From assembly GCA_963736445.1 (NCBI GenBank), contig CAVTOY010000001.1, positions 1 through 64,000 of the forward strand: a stretch of DNA of 64,000 nucleotides. The letters are read 5' to 3'. Origin of the DNA: Thiosocius sp963736445. Its GTDB lineage: Bacteria; Pseudomonadota; Gammaproteobacteria; Chromatiales; Chromatiaceae. The notes beneath the pieces are model-generated. The model worked only from the letters and a program-made list of their open reading frames with translations, was not told the DNA's origin and made no database searches. Numbering within the stretch: the first letter of the stretch is position 1; every line of letters starts with the position of its first letter. This document shows positions 9,074 through 17,404 of the stretch, piece after piece. Position numbers and translations under genes: made by a program.

Positions 9074-10336
9074 CTAGACCAACATACCGACGACGGCGCC
9101 CGTCATCAGCGTGGCCAGCGTGCCGGCGAGGATGGATCGCATCCCGAGCGCTGCGATCTCGGCGCGGCGCTCTGGGGCCATGGCGCCGAGTCCGCCCAGT
9201 ATGATGCCGAGGCTGCCGAGGTTGGCGAATCCGCACAGGGCGTAGCTCATGATGAGCCGGCTGCGATCGCTGAGTGCGGCCTCCGGCACGGCGGCGAGTT
9301 CCAGATAGGCGAGCAGCTCGTTGAGAATGGTCTTGATGCCCATCAGGGAGCCCGCGACCTGCGCCTCGCTCCATGGGATGCCAATGAGCCAGACTACCGG
9401 TGCCATTAGCCAGCCCAACAGGCGCTGCAGTGTCAGTGGGGCGTTGTCGATTTCAGGCAGCAGTCCGAGCAGCTGGTTGGCGATGGTTACCAGCGCAACG
9501 AAGACGACCAGCATCGCGAGGATATTCAGGAACAGCGGAATGGCATCGACGGTGCCCCGCGTGACCGCGTCGACCGAGCTCCGATATTGACCCTGTAACT
9601 CGACCGCATCGTCGGCTTCTGTCTCCTCGCGCGCCGGTATCAGGATACCCGCGATCATCAGGGCGGCCGGCACCGAGATGATCGACGCCGTCAATATATG
9701 GCCGATGGCGTCGTCGATGACCCCGGTCAACACGCTGGCATAGAGGACCATGACGGTACCGGCGATCGTGGCCATGCCACAGGTCATCAGCGCGAATAGG
9801 GCGCTGCGCGACATGGCATTGAGATAGGGCCTTATCACCAGTGGTGCCTCGGTCATGCCGACGAAGACGTTGGCCGCGGCACCCAGACCGAGGGGTCCAC
9901 CCAGGCCCAAGGTCTTGCGCAACACCCAGGCGAATCCCTTGACCAGCAGTGGGAGGACACGCCAATGGAACAGCAGTGCGGATAGCGCGCCGATGACCAG
10001 CAGCAGCGGAAGGGCGCGGAAGGCGAGAATGAACCCGTTCTGGGGATAGCGGGTCTCGAAGGGCGGATCGCCGCCGCCGAGGTAGCCGAAGACGAAGCCG
10101 GTCCCGGACTCGGTGGCCTGTTGCAGGGCCAGGACTGCGTCATTGAGCGCGACGAACAGCGTCTTGACCGGCGGCAGGCCCAATAGCGCCAGGGCGAATA
10201 CGATCTGCAATGTCAGTCCCGCCAGGATCAATCTGGGCCGCACCGCACGACGGTCTTCGCTCAGTAGCCAGGCCAGCGTCACGAGCGTGGCGAGACCGAA
10301 GAGGCCATGGATCACGTTATAAAGAGGCTCGGCCAT
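9074..10336 (-). CDS. Concentrative nucleoside transporter (NupC/CNT family)
   Basis: 420-residue CNT-family inner-membrane transporter taking up nucleosides with H+ or Na+. Family motifs seen are FGYLGGG near residue 83, GMTEAPLVIRPYL near residue 170, the gate segment around residues 255-290, and the C-terminal SYALCGFANLGSLGIILGG. About ten membrane segments. It is transcribed away from the hydroxyacid cluster and starts 33 bases after the end of the coiled-coil gene on the same strand, so the two may be co-transcribed. Confidence 0.93.
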   Translation of the reverse strand: MAEPLYNVIHGLFGLATLVTLAWLLSEDRRAVRPRLILAGLTLQIVFALALLGLPPVKTLFVALNDAVLALQQATESGTGFVFGYLGGGDPPFETRYPQNGFILAFRALPLLLVIGALSALLFHWRVLPLLVKGFAWVLRKTLGLGGPLGLGAAANVFVGMTEAPLVIRPYLNAMSRSALFALMTCGMATIAGTVMVLYASVLTGVIDDAIGHILTASIISVPAALMIAGILIPAREETEADDAVELQGQYRSSVDAVTRGTVDAIPLFLNILAMLVVFVALVTIANQLLGLLPEIDNAPLTLQRLLGWLMAPVVWLIGIPWSEAQVAGSLMGIKTILNELLAYLELAAVPEAALSDRSRLIMSYALCGFANLGSLGIILGGLGAMAPERRAEIAALGMRSILAGTLATLMTGAVVGMLV

Positions 10337-10369
10337 GGATCTGTGATCGCCTGATCGCCGGGGGTCCTG

Positions 10370-11578
10370 TCAGGCGCTCTCTTGACGCAGCGCCGAGGTC
10401 AGGCGCTGGAACTCCCGCTTCATCTCCAGATTCTCGAACGCGCGCAGCGGCGGTACCTGCAAGCGGAACAAGCTGTCCAGGAGCTGGCGGCTGTCTTGCA
10501 TCATGGCCACCAGATCACCCGACATCTTGACCGTCTCATAGGTGTTCTGCGCCACTGCGATATCTTGCGCCAGGCGTTGCCGGGAGGCCTCGACCTGACG
10601 CTGTTGCCCCTGCAGATACTCGGCATAGCGTCCGGCGGCCTCGATCGTGAGTTGCTGTGCCGCGAGATTGGATTCGAGGACCTTGCTGGGACGCTGCGCG
10701 ATCAGCGTCTGCGTCTCCTGCTGGAGTTCCCGCGCGCGCCTGCCGATGGCATCGATGCGCGGGAGGTAGTCTGTCGCGATACCGTCGAGCAACACGGCAT
10801 GCATGTGATCCAGGGCCTTGAGCAACACCACATACATACCGTAGTAGCGTCGCGCTGTCGGCAGGTCTTCCCGACTCTCTGCGGTCAGTATCTCGAGCTG
10901 CTCGGTCAGCGCGCGCACCTGTTCGAAGGCCAGGGTCATATCCATGACATCATCGCCGACGACCGTCGAGAGCAGAAAATCCAGTCCCTCGGCGTCGATT
11001 TCCAGGCCTATGGCGCGCAGTTCGGCGGCCGCCTCGGTGTGCAGGTCCGCCATCGCCTGCCGCTGCTCGGCCAGCAGCCTCTCGCGTTCGGCGATCTCGT
11101 CCTCGATATCGCCGACAGTCTTGCGCCACATCGAGTCCGACGGGGCGCTCATCTTGCGGCGCTTCAATGCGACGACCGCCTGGCGGTTCTCGGCCATCGC
11201 CGCGATCAGTTCGCGCATGCGCTCACGCAGGGTGTTATCGCCGATCAGGATGTCTGCGACTTCGTTGAGCAGGGCGTTGATATCGTCGGTATTTGATGCC
11301 TGGTCGTCACCGAACCAGGCGGACTCGGGCAGCTGCCGCTGACGGTCCTGCAGTAGGTTGATCTCGTCCAGCCGCGGGATCAGATCCTCCCATAGCTGTG
11401 CGTCCTCGGGATGTTCCTCGCGCCAGAGTCGACGCGCCCGATCCAGCGTCGCGCCGGCGTACTCGACGGTCTTGTCCCAGAGTACGTCGGCCTGTTGCAG
11501 AGAGTCCTCGACGACGTCGGCCGAGGCGCTTGCGATGAACAGGATCAAACCGGGTAATATGTTTACGTAGCGGATCAT
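10370..11578 (-). CDS. Secreted coiled-coil protein of unknown function
   Basis: 402 residues. An N-terminal hydrophobic segment (about 7-20, ending ASASA) looks like a signal peptide. The rest is charged, largely helical and lacks membrane segments; heptad-like stretches occur around 30-200 and 270-370. No enzyme motif is recognised. The style recalls periplasmic coiled-coil domains of MscK-type mechanosensitive channels, but no channel domain follows. It lies upstream of the nucleoside transporter on the same strand. I do not recognise the family. Confidence 0.8.
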   Translation of the reverse strand: MIRYVNILPGLILFIASASADVVEDSLQQADVLWDKTVEYAGATLDRARRLWREEHPEDAQLWEDLIPRLDEINLLQDRQRQLPESAWFGDDQASNTDDINALLNEVADILIGDNTLRERMRELIAAMAENRQAVVALKRRKMSAPSDSMWRKTVGDIEDEIAERERLLAEQRQAMADLHTEAAAELRAIGLEIDAEGLDFLLSTVVGDDVMDMTLAFEQVRALTEQLEILTAESREDLPTARRYYGMYVVLLKALDHMHAVLLDGIATDYLPRIDAIGRRARELQQETQTLIAQRPSKVLESNLAAQQLTIEAAGRYAEYLQGQQRQVEASRQRLAQDIAVAQNTYETVKMSGDLVAMMQDSRQLLDSLFRLQVPPLRAFENLEMKREFQRLTSALRQESA

Positions 11579-11742
11579 TGTACGTCTCGATTACTCGCCG
11601 ACCGGGGACACTATGCCATTACCGGCGCCGCGCATCCGGCCCACATGCTGCACGAAGGCGGGGTATCGCTGCTGAGCTTGCCACGGAATGGCAATGCGAG
11701 TACACCGTGAGAATCGCCCCACAATGTGCCGTTGAGCCGACT

Positions 11743-12396
11743 ATGAAAATAGCGCTGATCGCGATTGTCTCCGTCCTTGGGCTGGCCGCCGCCGCCATGC
11801 TGGCCTTCGTTTACGTGATCCAGAACGTGGAGCTGCCCGACTACACGCTGATCACCGGGGACGGTGACTTTGAGATCCGCGACTATCCGCCGCTGGTGGT
11901 CGCAGAGGTGGTCCGAGAAGGCAGCCGCCAACAGGGCCTGAGCAATGGGTTCGGACCGCTGGCACGTTACATCTTCGCCAAGGAGCGCGCTGGCGAACGT
12001 ATAGCGATGACGGCCCCAGTGCAGCAGCAGGCCGTGGCCCCCGACGAGAAGATCGCGATGACCGCGCCAGTAACCCAGACAACGGCTGGCGACGGCGCAT
12101 GGGCGGTGCGATTCATCATGCCATCTGCCTATCGCATCGAGGACCTGCCCGCGCCCGCTGATGATGACGTCCGGTTGCGCGAGGTGCCGGCACGGCGAGT
12201 CGCCGCGGTGCGCTTCAGCGGCCGCACCGACGATCAATTGATCGCCGAGCAGGAACAACGCTTACGCAACTGGATGCTCGCGCGCGACATCGAGCCCGCC
12301 GGTGCGGCGGTCTACGCCTATTACAACGATCCCTTCACACCGGGTTTCCTGCGCCGTAACGAAATCATTATTCCGATCACGTCCGGGCCGTCATAA
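11743..12396 (+). CDS. SOUL heme-binding family protein
   Basis: 217 residues. The frame is open from 11578, but ATG 11743 starts a clear signal anchor (IALIAIVSVLGLAAAAMLAFVY) and is preferred. The body has the SOUL repeats KERAGERIAMTAPV and EKIAMTAPVTQ, and ends with NDPFTPGFLRRNEI, a conserved SOUL C-terminus. It is probably anchored in the inner membrane facing the periplasm. Eukaryotic relatives bind heme; the bacterial role is unsettled. Confidence 0.88.
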   Translation: MKIALIAIVSVLGLAAAAMLAFVYVIQNVELPDYTLITGDGDFEIRDYPPLVVAEVVREGSRQQGLSNGFGPLARYIFAKERAGERIAMTAPVQQQAVAPDEKIAMTAPVTQTTAGDGAWAVRFIMPSAYRIEDLPAPADDDVRLREVPARRVAAVRFSGRTDDQLIAEQEQRLRNWMLARDIEPAGAAVYAYYNDPFTPGFLRRNEIIIPITSGPS

Positions 12397-12549
12397 TCCT
12401 CGTAGACTTTTGTGCTGCGCGGGAATCGTATCCCGATGACTATTCGCTCCGTGTTCGAAATAATCGTCGCGGCCGTCCGGTCTGGTACCGGAAACGCAAT
12501 CGCTTGTCTTGTGAACTGGGATGCCTCCCGACGAGAAGAGACGCTACTG

Positions 12550-13416
12550 ATGAACCGCAATCTGTTACGCGCACCCACACTTGTGGCACTGGCCCTGTGT
12601 CTGCTGTTACCGGCGCTTGCTCACGCCAATCTGCTGGCGAAGATTCTCGCGCCAAAGCCGGATCTGTGGTCGCGCTGGACGGCACACGATGCGTCGTCTG
12701 AGCGCCGGATAGACCACAGCGCATGGGATGGTTTTCTCGATACCTATATAGCCGAGGGTCCAGACAGGGTGGTGCGTGTTGCCTATGGCAGTGTCAGCCG
12801 CCCGGATCGGGCAGCGCTCACGGCCTATATCGCGGCGCTGGCAGCAGAGCCGATTTCGACCTACTCTCGCGCCGAGCAATTCGCGTTCTGGGTGAATCTC
12901 TACAATGCGCAGACGGTGTCGACGATACTCGAGCATTACCCGGTCCAGAGCATCCGTGACATAGATATCTCGCCCGGGCTGTTCGCCGATGGACCCTGGG
13001 GCAAGAAGTCGCTGGTCATCGAGGGCGAGTCGGTCAGCCTCGATGATATCGAACACCGGATACTGAGACCGATCTGGCACGAGCCCCGCGTTCACTATGC
13101 GGTCAACTGCGCCTCGATCGGGTGCCCCAATCTGCTGCCGTCGGCGTTCACCGCCGAGAATACCGAGCGCCTGCTGACTCAAGGCGCTATTGCCTATGTC
13201 AACCATCCGAGGGGCGTAAAGATCGACGACGGCGCGCTGACGCTGTCGAGTATCTATTCCTGGTTCGAGGGCGACTTTGCGGAGGAGGGTGGCGTCCTGG
13301 CCCATGTGCGGCGCTATGCAGATCCGGGGCTGGCCACGGCCCTGGAGTCGATCGATGAACCGTCGGCCTTTAAGTACGACTGGCGCCTCAATGACGCCAC
13401 ATCCGTCGGCGGATGA
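12550..13416 (+). CDS. DUF547 protein, exported
   Basis: 288 residues from ATG 12550, the first start giving a signal peptide (hydrophobic 8-24, cleavage after AHA). The longer frame from 12412 lacks one. The DUF547 core is visible as FWVNLYNAQTV and the cysteine-bearing VHYAVNCASIGCPNL; these Cys, His and Asn residues are conserved and give the family a papain-like look, though no activity is established. It is likely periplasmic, and follows the SOUL gene after 153 bases. Confidence 0.85.
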   Translation: MNRNLLRAPTLVALALCLLLPALAHANLLAKILAPKPDLWSRWTAHDASSERRIDHSAWDGFLDTYIAEGPDRVVRVAYGSVSRPDRAALTAYIAALAAEPISTYSRAEQFAFWVNLYNAQTVSTILEHYPVQSIRDIDISPGLFADGPWGKKSLVIEGESVSLDDIEHRILRPIWHEPRVHYAVNCASIGCPNLLPSAFTAENTERLLTQGAIAYVNHPRGVKIDDGALTLSSIYSWFEGDFAEEGGVLAHVRRYADPGLATALESIDEPSAFKYDWRLNDATSVGG

Positions 13417-13811
13417 TGGCGCACGAAAGGGCGTAGAACCGGGTTGAATCCGGGCTAGCCTGCAACTTGCCGGTGATCGACTGGTGCAATTTGCAGGCTA
13501 GAGACGCAGTGCGCGAAAAGTGTAATGCTCTCCTTCGCTACGGCGCCTCAAGCCGATCTCGAAGTCATCCACGCGACCCGAGCGTCCCACCCTTTCATCT
13601 CGTTTATGTCGACGAAAACGTCGGTTTTTGGCTCCCTGACCTCGGCCAATGCCGAATCAATCATCAGCGAAATCGTTGCATAGTCGTCATGGTTAAGCCT
13701 CCCCTGAGCCTTCAGTGAGAGAAAGATAATATTTTCCGGTTCTCTCTATGTCGATTGATAGACCGGGTCTTTCGCAACCCATTTGACATTTCCTCAAATG
13801 CGTGCACCACC
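13417..13811. other. Intergenic gap between convergent genes
   Basis: 395 bases between the DUF547 gene and a small secreted protein on the other strand. Apart from a hairpin near its start I see no supported gene; the one longer open frame (from 13467) has no ribosome-binding site and no protein-like pattern. Confidence 0.5.
13455..13501. terminator. Hairpin after the DUF547 gene
   Basis: CTAGCCTGCAA and TTGCAGGCTAG form a perfect 11-bp inverted repeat separated by 25 bases, 38 bases after the stop codon. There is no T-run, so it may be a factor-dependent terminator, an mRNA-stabilising stem or an eroded repeat. Confidence 0.4.
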
Positions 13812-14207
13812 TCACGGGTTTCCGACCGACGATAAGTGCGCACCGATGCTGTCTATCAGGTCGTACAGGTCATTGGCTGAAAGGCGGTCGTTGCGCGACA
13901 GGTCGAGAGCGCGGTCCGCGATCTCCTGCGCTTCGGGAAGGCCTTGCAGGCGCGCGGCCGTCTCACGCAATGACTGGCGCGCTGCTTCGGGATGATCAGG
14001 CAAAGCCTTGATGGCCTCGACCGAGCTTATGTAGGCCGACATCCAGCTATTCGACTCGGCCGGCGGCACCGCGAGTTGCGGCGCCGGAGGTGATACCTGA
14101 TAGTAGTCGGGTGGTCGCGAATCAGGTGGGGCCGCATTTGCCCCGACCAGGCCCATGCCGGTCAACAAAAACACTTGGGTGACGCGATTCATCAAACTGC
14201 AATTCAT
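13812..14207 (-). CDS. Small secreted protein, unknown
   Basis: 131 residues with a signal peptide (hydrophobic about 10-25, cleavage after ANA), a proline-rich stretch (26-50) and a helical C-terminal half. An alternative start is the Met at residue 6. No family is recognised. The 133 bases upstream are AT-rich compared with the surroundings and probably hold its promoter. Confidence 0.6.
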   Translation of the reverse strand: MNCSLMNRVTQVFLLTGMGLVGANAAPPDSRPPDYYQVSPPAPQLAVPPAESNSWMSAYISSVEAIKALPDHPEAARQSLRETAARLQGLPEAQEIADRALDLSRNDRLSANDLYDLIDSIGAHLSSVGNP

Positions 14208-14340
14208 TGTAGTGGCTCTAGTCAGTCGGCTTTTAACCTAACTTTTTAGAAGTTGAAGTTAAGGTCAAACGCAGAAAAATTTAAGACAATAGTTCCCTTT
14301 GGTAGGCGATGACGTTTGGCGCAATACAGGGCTTATGCAA

Positions 14341-15303
14341 TCAGAGCATCGCACTTTTTCCGGCGATCTCCAATATCCACAACCAGGCACTCACGCTCAC
14401 TATTGACATCGCCGTTCCCAGCAAGACCGCACTGGCAGCCGTACTTTGCCCTCGGTGGTACATGCTGGCGAACAGATAGGCGTTTACGCCCGGAGCCATG
14501 GCAGCCATCAGGACCACTGCGCTGGTGAGTCCGTCGGGTACATTCAACAAATGACAAACGGCGAAGCTGATACCCGGATGGAGTACCAGCGATATCGCCG
14601 AGATGGTGCTCGCCTCAGCGACCGACGCCTTCGCCGAATAGCGTGTGAGAGTACCCCCGAGGCCGAACAGCGCCACAGGCAGCGCCGCGCGGGCTATGAT
14701 GTCCACCGATGAAACCAGGGCCTCCGGCAGCGACAGTTCGGTAACGTTGACGATAAAACCCAGAGCGATGCCGATCATGAGGCTGTTGCGAAACATTGCA
14801 CGCGCGACCACTGCCGCCGTTTCGGGCAGTGATCGCCCATCGGCCCGTAATAACTCCATGCTGGTGATGCCGAGCAGATAACAAAACGGCGCATGTATCG
14901 AGACGATTGCATAAGCCGGTGCCATTGAAGCCGTATCGCTGCCCCATGCTCGCTCGGAGATCGGAAGGCCCAGCAATACCAGGTTCGAGAACAGCGCCCC
15001 GAACCCCACGGCGACCGCCTCGCCCGGCGTGCGGCCAAATAGCTTCCAGGCAAGCAGCGTCGCAACGGTGAAGCTGGTTGTAGAGCCGATATAGAATGCG
15101 CTCATGAGCCGCCAGTCATAGGCAGTCCCAAGGTCCATGGTTGAAGTGGCAGCAAACAACAGACACGGCACCGCGAACTGGATGGCGAACTTCATCAGCC
15201 CGTCGACCATGTTGTCACTGAACAATCCGCGACGTACCGCCAGATAGCCTGCGCAAATGACGAGGAAAACGGGTGCGACGATATCGAAAATGATGGAGAG
15301 CAT
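14341..15303 (-). CDS. AEC family transporter
   Basis: 320-residue member of the auxin efflux carrier family with about ten membrane helices. It starts MLSIIFDIVAPVFLVICAGY, the standard N-terminus, and contains the central GLPISERAWG segment and the C-terminal MAAMAPGVNAYLFASMY segment with the family's kinked-helix proline. Bacterial AEC proteins export small organic acids or unknown anions. It stands alone, so the substrate is not indicated. Confidence 0.88.
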   Translation of the reverse strand: MLSIIFDIVAPVFLVICAGYLAVRRGLFSDNMVDGLMKFAIQFAVPCLLFAATSTMDLGTAYDWRLMSAFYIGSTTSFTVATLLAWKLFGRTPGEAVAVGFGALFSNLVLLGLPISERAWGSDTASMAPAYAIVSIHAPFCYLLGITSMELLRADGRSLPETAAVVARAMFRNSLMIGIALGFIVNVTELSLPEALVSSVDIIARAALPVALFGLGGTLTRYSAKASVAEASTISAISLVLHPGISFAVCHLLNVPDGLTSAVVLMAAMAPGVNAYLFASMYHRGQSTAASAVLLGTAMSIVSVSAWLWILEIAGKSAML

Positions 15304-15389
15304 CGGGGAAGGGTACCAGGCACGCTTGGCCCTGGCCCCTGCTATTCACTCAACGCATAGCAACGGCTATGCCTTTGTTCGGCGCATCC

Positions 15390-15480
15390 GTGCACCTCAC
15401 CCCTGCGGGGCGTGCGCGTCAAATCGCTCCGGGCGATTTGTTCGCTCCATAGCGGCGTTCAGCCGCCCGTGTCCTTCGCG
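15390..15480. repeat. Hairpin-rich intergenic segment
   Basis: The gap between the AEC gene and the divergent cfa gene has several short stems, including AAATCGC/GCGATTT (15421-15439) and CGGCG/CGCCG-like pairs. It may be a REP-like or attenuator element; no second copy was noticed in this window. Confidence 0.25.
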
Positions 15481-15541
15481 ATCATCCCGGGTACTGGTTC
15501 AATATGCAGGTTAAGCTGCGCTGGGGCGAGGGGAGGAGTGC

Positions 15542-16777
15542 ATGGAGCGGTTTCTGGTCGGCATGTTTGAGCGGGGCGTCAAGGCCGGTGCGTTGGAGGT
15601 GGCTTTTCCCTCCGGAGATAGGCGGGTGTTCGGCGATGGCTCGCCCCCGGTTGTGCGCCTGCGTCTGACCGACGCCGGTGCGGTGCGGGCCGCCTGGCTG
15701 GACCCTTCGCTTCAGTTCGCGGAGCTTTACATGCACGGGCGGCTCGTCGTGGAGGAGGGCGACCTGTTCGACTTCCTCGCGCTCGTCAAGCGCAACGGGG
15801 CGAGGAACTTCGCCACGGCCCCGGCCGTGGGCTACGAGATCGTGCGGATGTTCCATCGCATGCTCCGTCGCCATGTGCTGCCCGAGACGGCGAGAGACAA
15901 CGTCGCGCATCACTACGATCTGGACGAACGGTTATTCCGCCTGTTCCTCGACCCCGATATGCAATACTCCTGTGCCTACTACGAAAACGGCGACGAGACG
16001 CTGGAGGGGGCGCAGTGCAAGAAGAAGCGCCACATCGCCGCCAAGATGCGGCTGGCGCCAGGCCAGCGGGTGCTGGATATCGGCTGCGGCTGGGGCGGAA
16101 TGGCGCTTTATCTGGCGAAGGTAGCGGGCGCCGACGTTACCGGCGTCACGCTGGCCGAGGAGCAGCTGCGCGTCGCTAGACAGCGCGCCGAGGCGGCGGG
16201 GCTGGCGGATCGCGCGAAGTTCATGCTCAAGGACTACCGCAAGATTGAGGGACGTTTTGATCGCGTCGTTTCGGTGGGCATGTTCGAGCATGTCGGTCCG
16301 CAGCATTTCGATGAGTACTTCCGGACCGTTCGCAAGCTGCTGACCGATGACGGTGTGGCAGTCGTTCACTCGATCACTCGCGCCAAGCCTAACCGCGCCG
16401 ATCCGCCTTTCGTGGAGAAGTACATCTTCCCCAACGGCCATATCCCAGCGCTGAGCGAGGCCCTGCCCGCCATTGAGCGCGCAGGCCTCTTAGTCAAGGA
16501 TGTCGAGATCCTGACTATGCACTACGCTGACACCCTGCGCGACTGGCGCCTGCGGTTCCGCGCCAACAGGGCCGAGGCCGTCGCACTCTACGACGAGACG
16601 TTCTTCCGCATGTGGGATCTCTACCTCGCGGGCGCCGAGGTCAGCTTCCGCTACGGAAAGCTCGCAAACTTTCAGATCCAGCTGATGCGGCGCAACCCGG
16701 ACGGGCCGCGCAATCGCAACTACATCAGCGAGATCGAAAAAGTGCTTGCAGCGCGTGAGCGGGGCTTGGAGAGTTAG
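15542..16777 (+). CDS. cfa: Cyclopropane-fatty-acyl-phospholipid synthase
   Basis: 411 residues. It transfers the methyl group of S-adenosylmethionine to double bonds of membrane phospholipid acyl chains. The N-terminal lipid-binding half (about 1-110) is followed by the methyltransferase with LDIGCGWGGMALYL (about 177-190), VSVGMFEHVG with the bicarbonate-site residues, and HYADTLRDWRLRF near residue 330, all CFA signatures. The length matches the family. The ribosome-binding site GAGGGGAGGAG is strong. It is monocistronic, or leads into the potassium efflux pair 67 bases later. Confidence 0.95.
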   Translation: MERFLVGMFERGVKAGALEVAFPSGDRRVFGDGSPPVVRLRLTDAGAVRAAWLDPSLQFAELYMHGRLVVEEGDLFDFLALVKRNGARNFATAPAVGYEIVRMFHRMLRRHVLPETARDNVAHHYDLDERLFRLFLDPDMQYSCAYYENGDETLEGAQCKKKRHIAAKMRLAPGQRVLDIGCGWGGMALYLAKVAGADVTGVTLAEEQLRVARQRAEAAGLADRAKFMLKDYRKIEGRFDRVVSVGMFEHVGPQHFDEYFRTVRKLLTDDGVAVVHSITRAKPNRADPPFVEKYIFPNGHIPALSEALPAIERAGLLVKDVEILTMHYADTLRDWRLRFRANRAEAVALYDETFFRMWDLYLAGAEVSFRYGKLANFQIQLMRRNPDGPRNRNYISEIEKVLAARERGLES

Positions 16778-16844
16778 GGCCGGGCGAGACCTATTCGGCG
16801 ATCGGTGCGGCCTCGTGGCTCAGCGGCACTGTAGAATCCAGCGA

Positions 16845-17396
16845 ATGCAATCCAACGCCAACATTGTGGTCTATTTTGCGCACCTCGCCATTGAGCAGTC
16901 GGTCATCAATCGCCGATTGCGCGATGCGGTCTGCGACCTCCCGAATGTCGATTTCCGGGACCTGTACGAACGGTATCCCGACTTCTATATCGACACCGCC
17001 GCCGAGCAGAGCGCCCTGCGCCGCGCCGACCTGATCGTTTTTCAACATCCCGTTTACTGGTACAGCGCACCCGCGATCTTCAAACACTTTCAGGACACGG
17101 TGCTGTTGCGCGGCTTTGCCTATGGACCGGGTGGGACGGCGCTGCACGGCAAGGACTTTCTGCTGGTCGCGAGCACCGGTGCCTCGGTCGAGGAATATTC
17201 CCCCGACGGTGTCCACCGCTATGCGTTCGAGGATCTGATTCGGCCGATCGAACAGACGGCGCGCTTCTGCGGGATGAATTTTGTGTCACCCCTGGTGTTG
17301 CATGGCGGCCACACGCTGCCAGCCGACGTCATCGAGTCTCATGCCCTCGAGTATCGACGTATGCTCGAGGAGTATAGACCCGCCGGTTTTCGATAG
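16845..17396 (+). CDS. KefG/KefF-like NAD(P)H oxidoreductase, ancillary to potassium efflux
   Basis: 183 residues from ATG 16845, chosen because it begins the flavodoxin-like first strand (NIVVYFAHLAIEQSVINRRL). Upstream codons of the open frame overlap the cfa gene end and are not protein-like. FQHPVYWYSAPAIFKHFQD and LHGKDFLLVASTGA match the quinone-reductase/KefG family. It lies 8 bases before a CPA2 antiporter, the arrangement of kefG-kefB, so it probably binds and activates that antiporter at the cytoplasmic face. FMN binding and activity are not shown. Confidence 0.9.
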   Translation: MQSNANIVVYFAHLAIEQSVINRRLRDAVCDLPNVDFRDLYERYPDFYIDTAAEQSALRRADLIVFQHPVYWYSAPAIFKHFQDTVLLRGFAYGPGGTALHGKDFLLVASTGASVEEYSPDGVHRYAFEDLIRPIEQTARFCGMNFVSPLVLHGGHTLPADVIESHALEYRRMLEEYRPAGFR

Positions 17397-17404
17397 GAGT
17401 CCTC

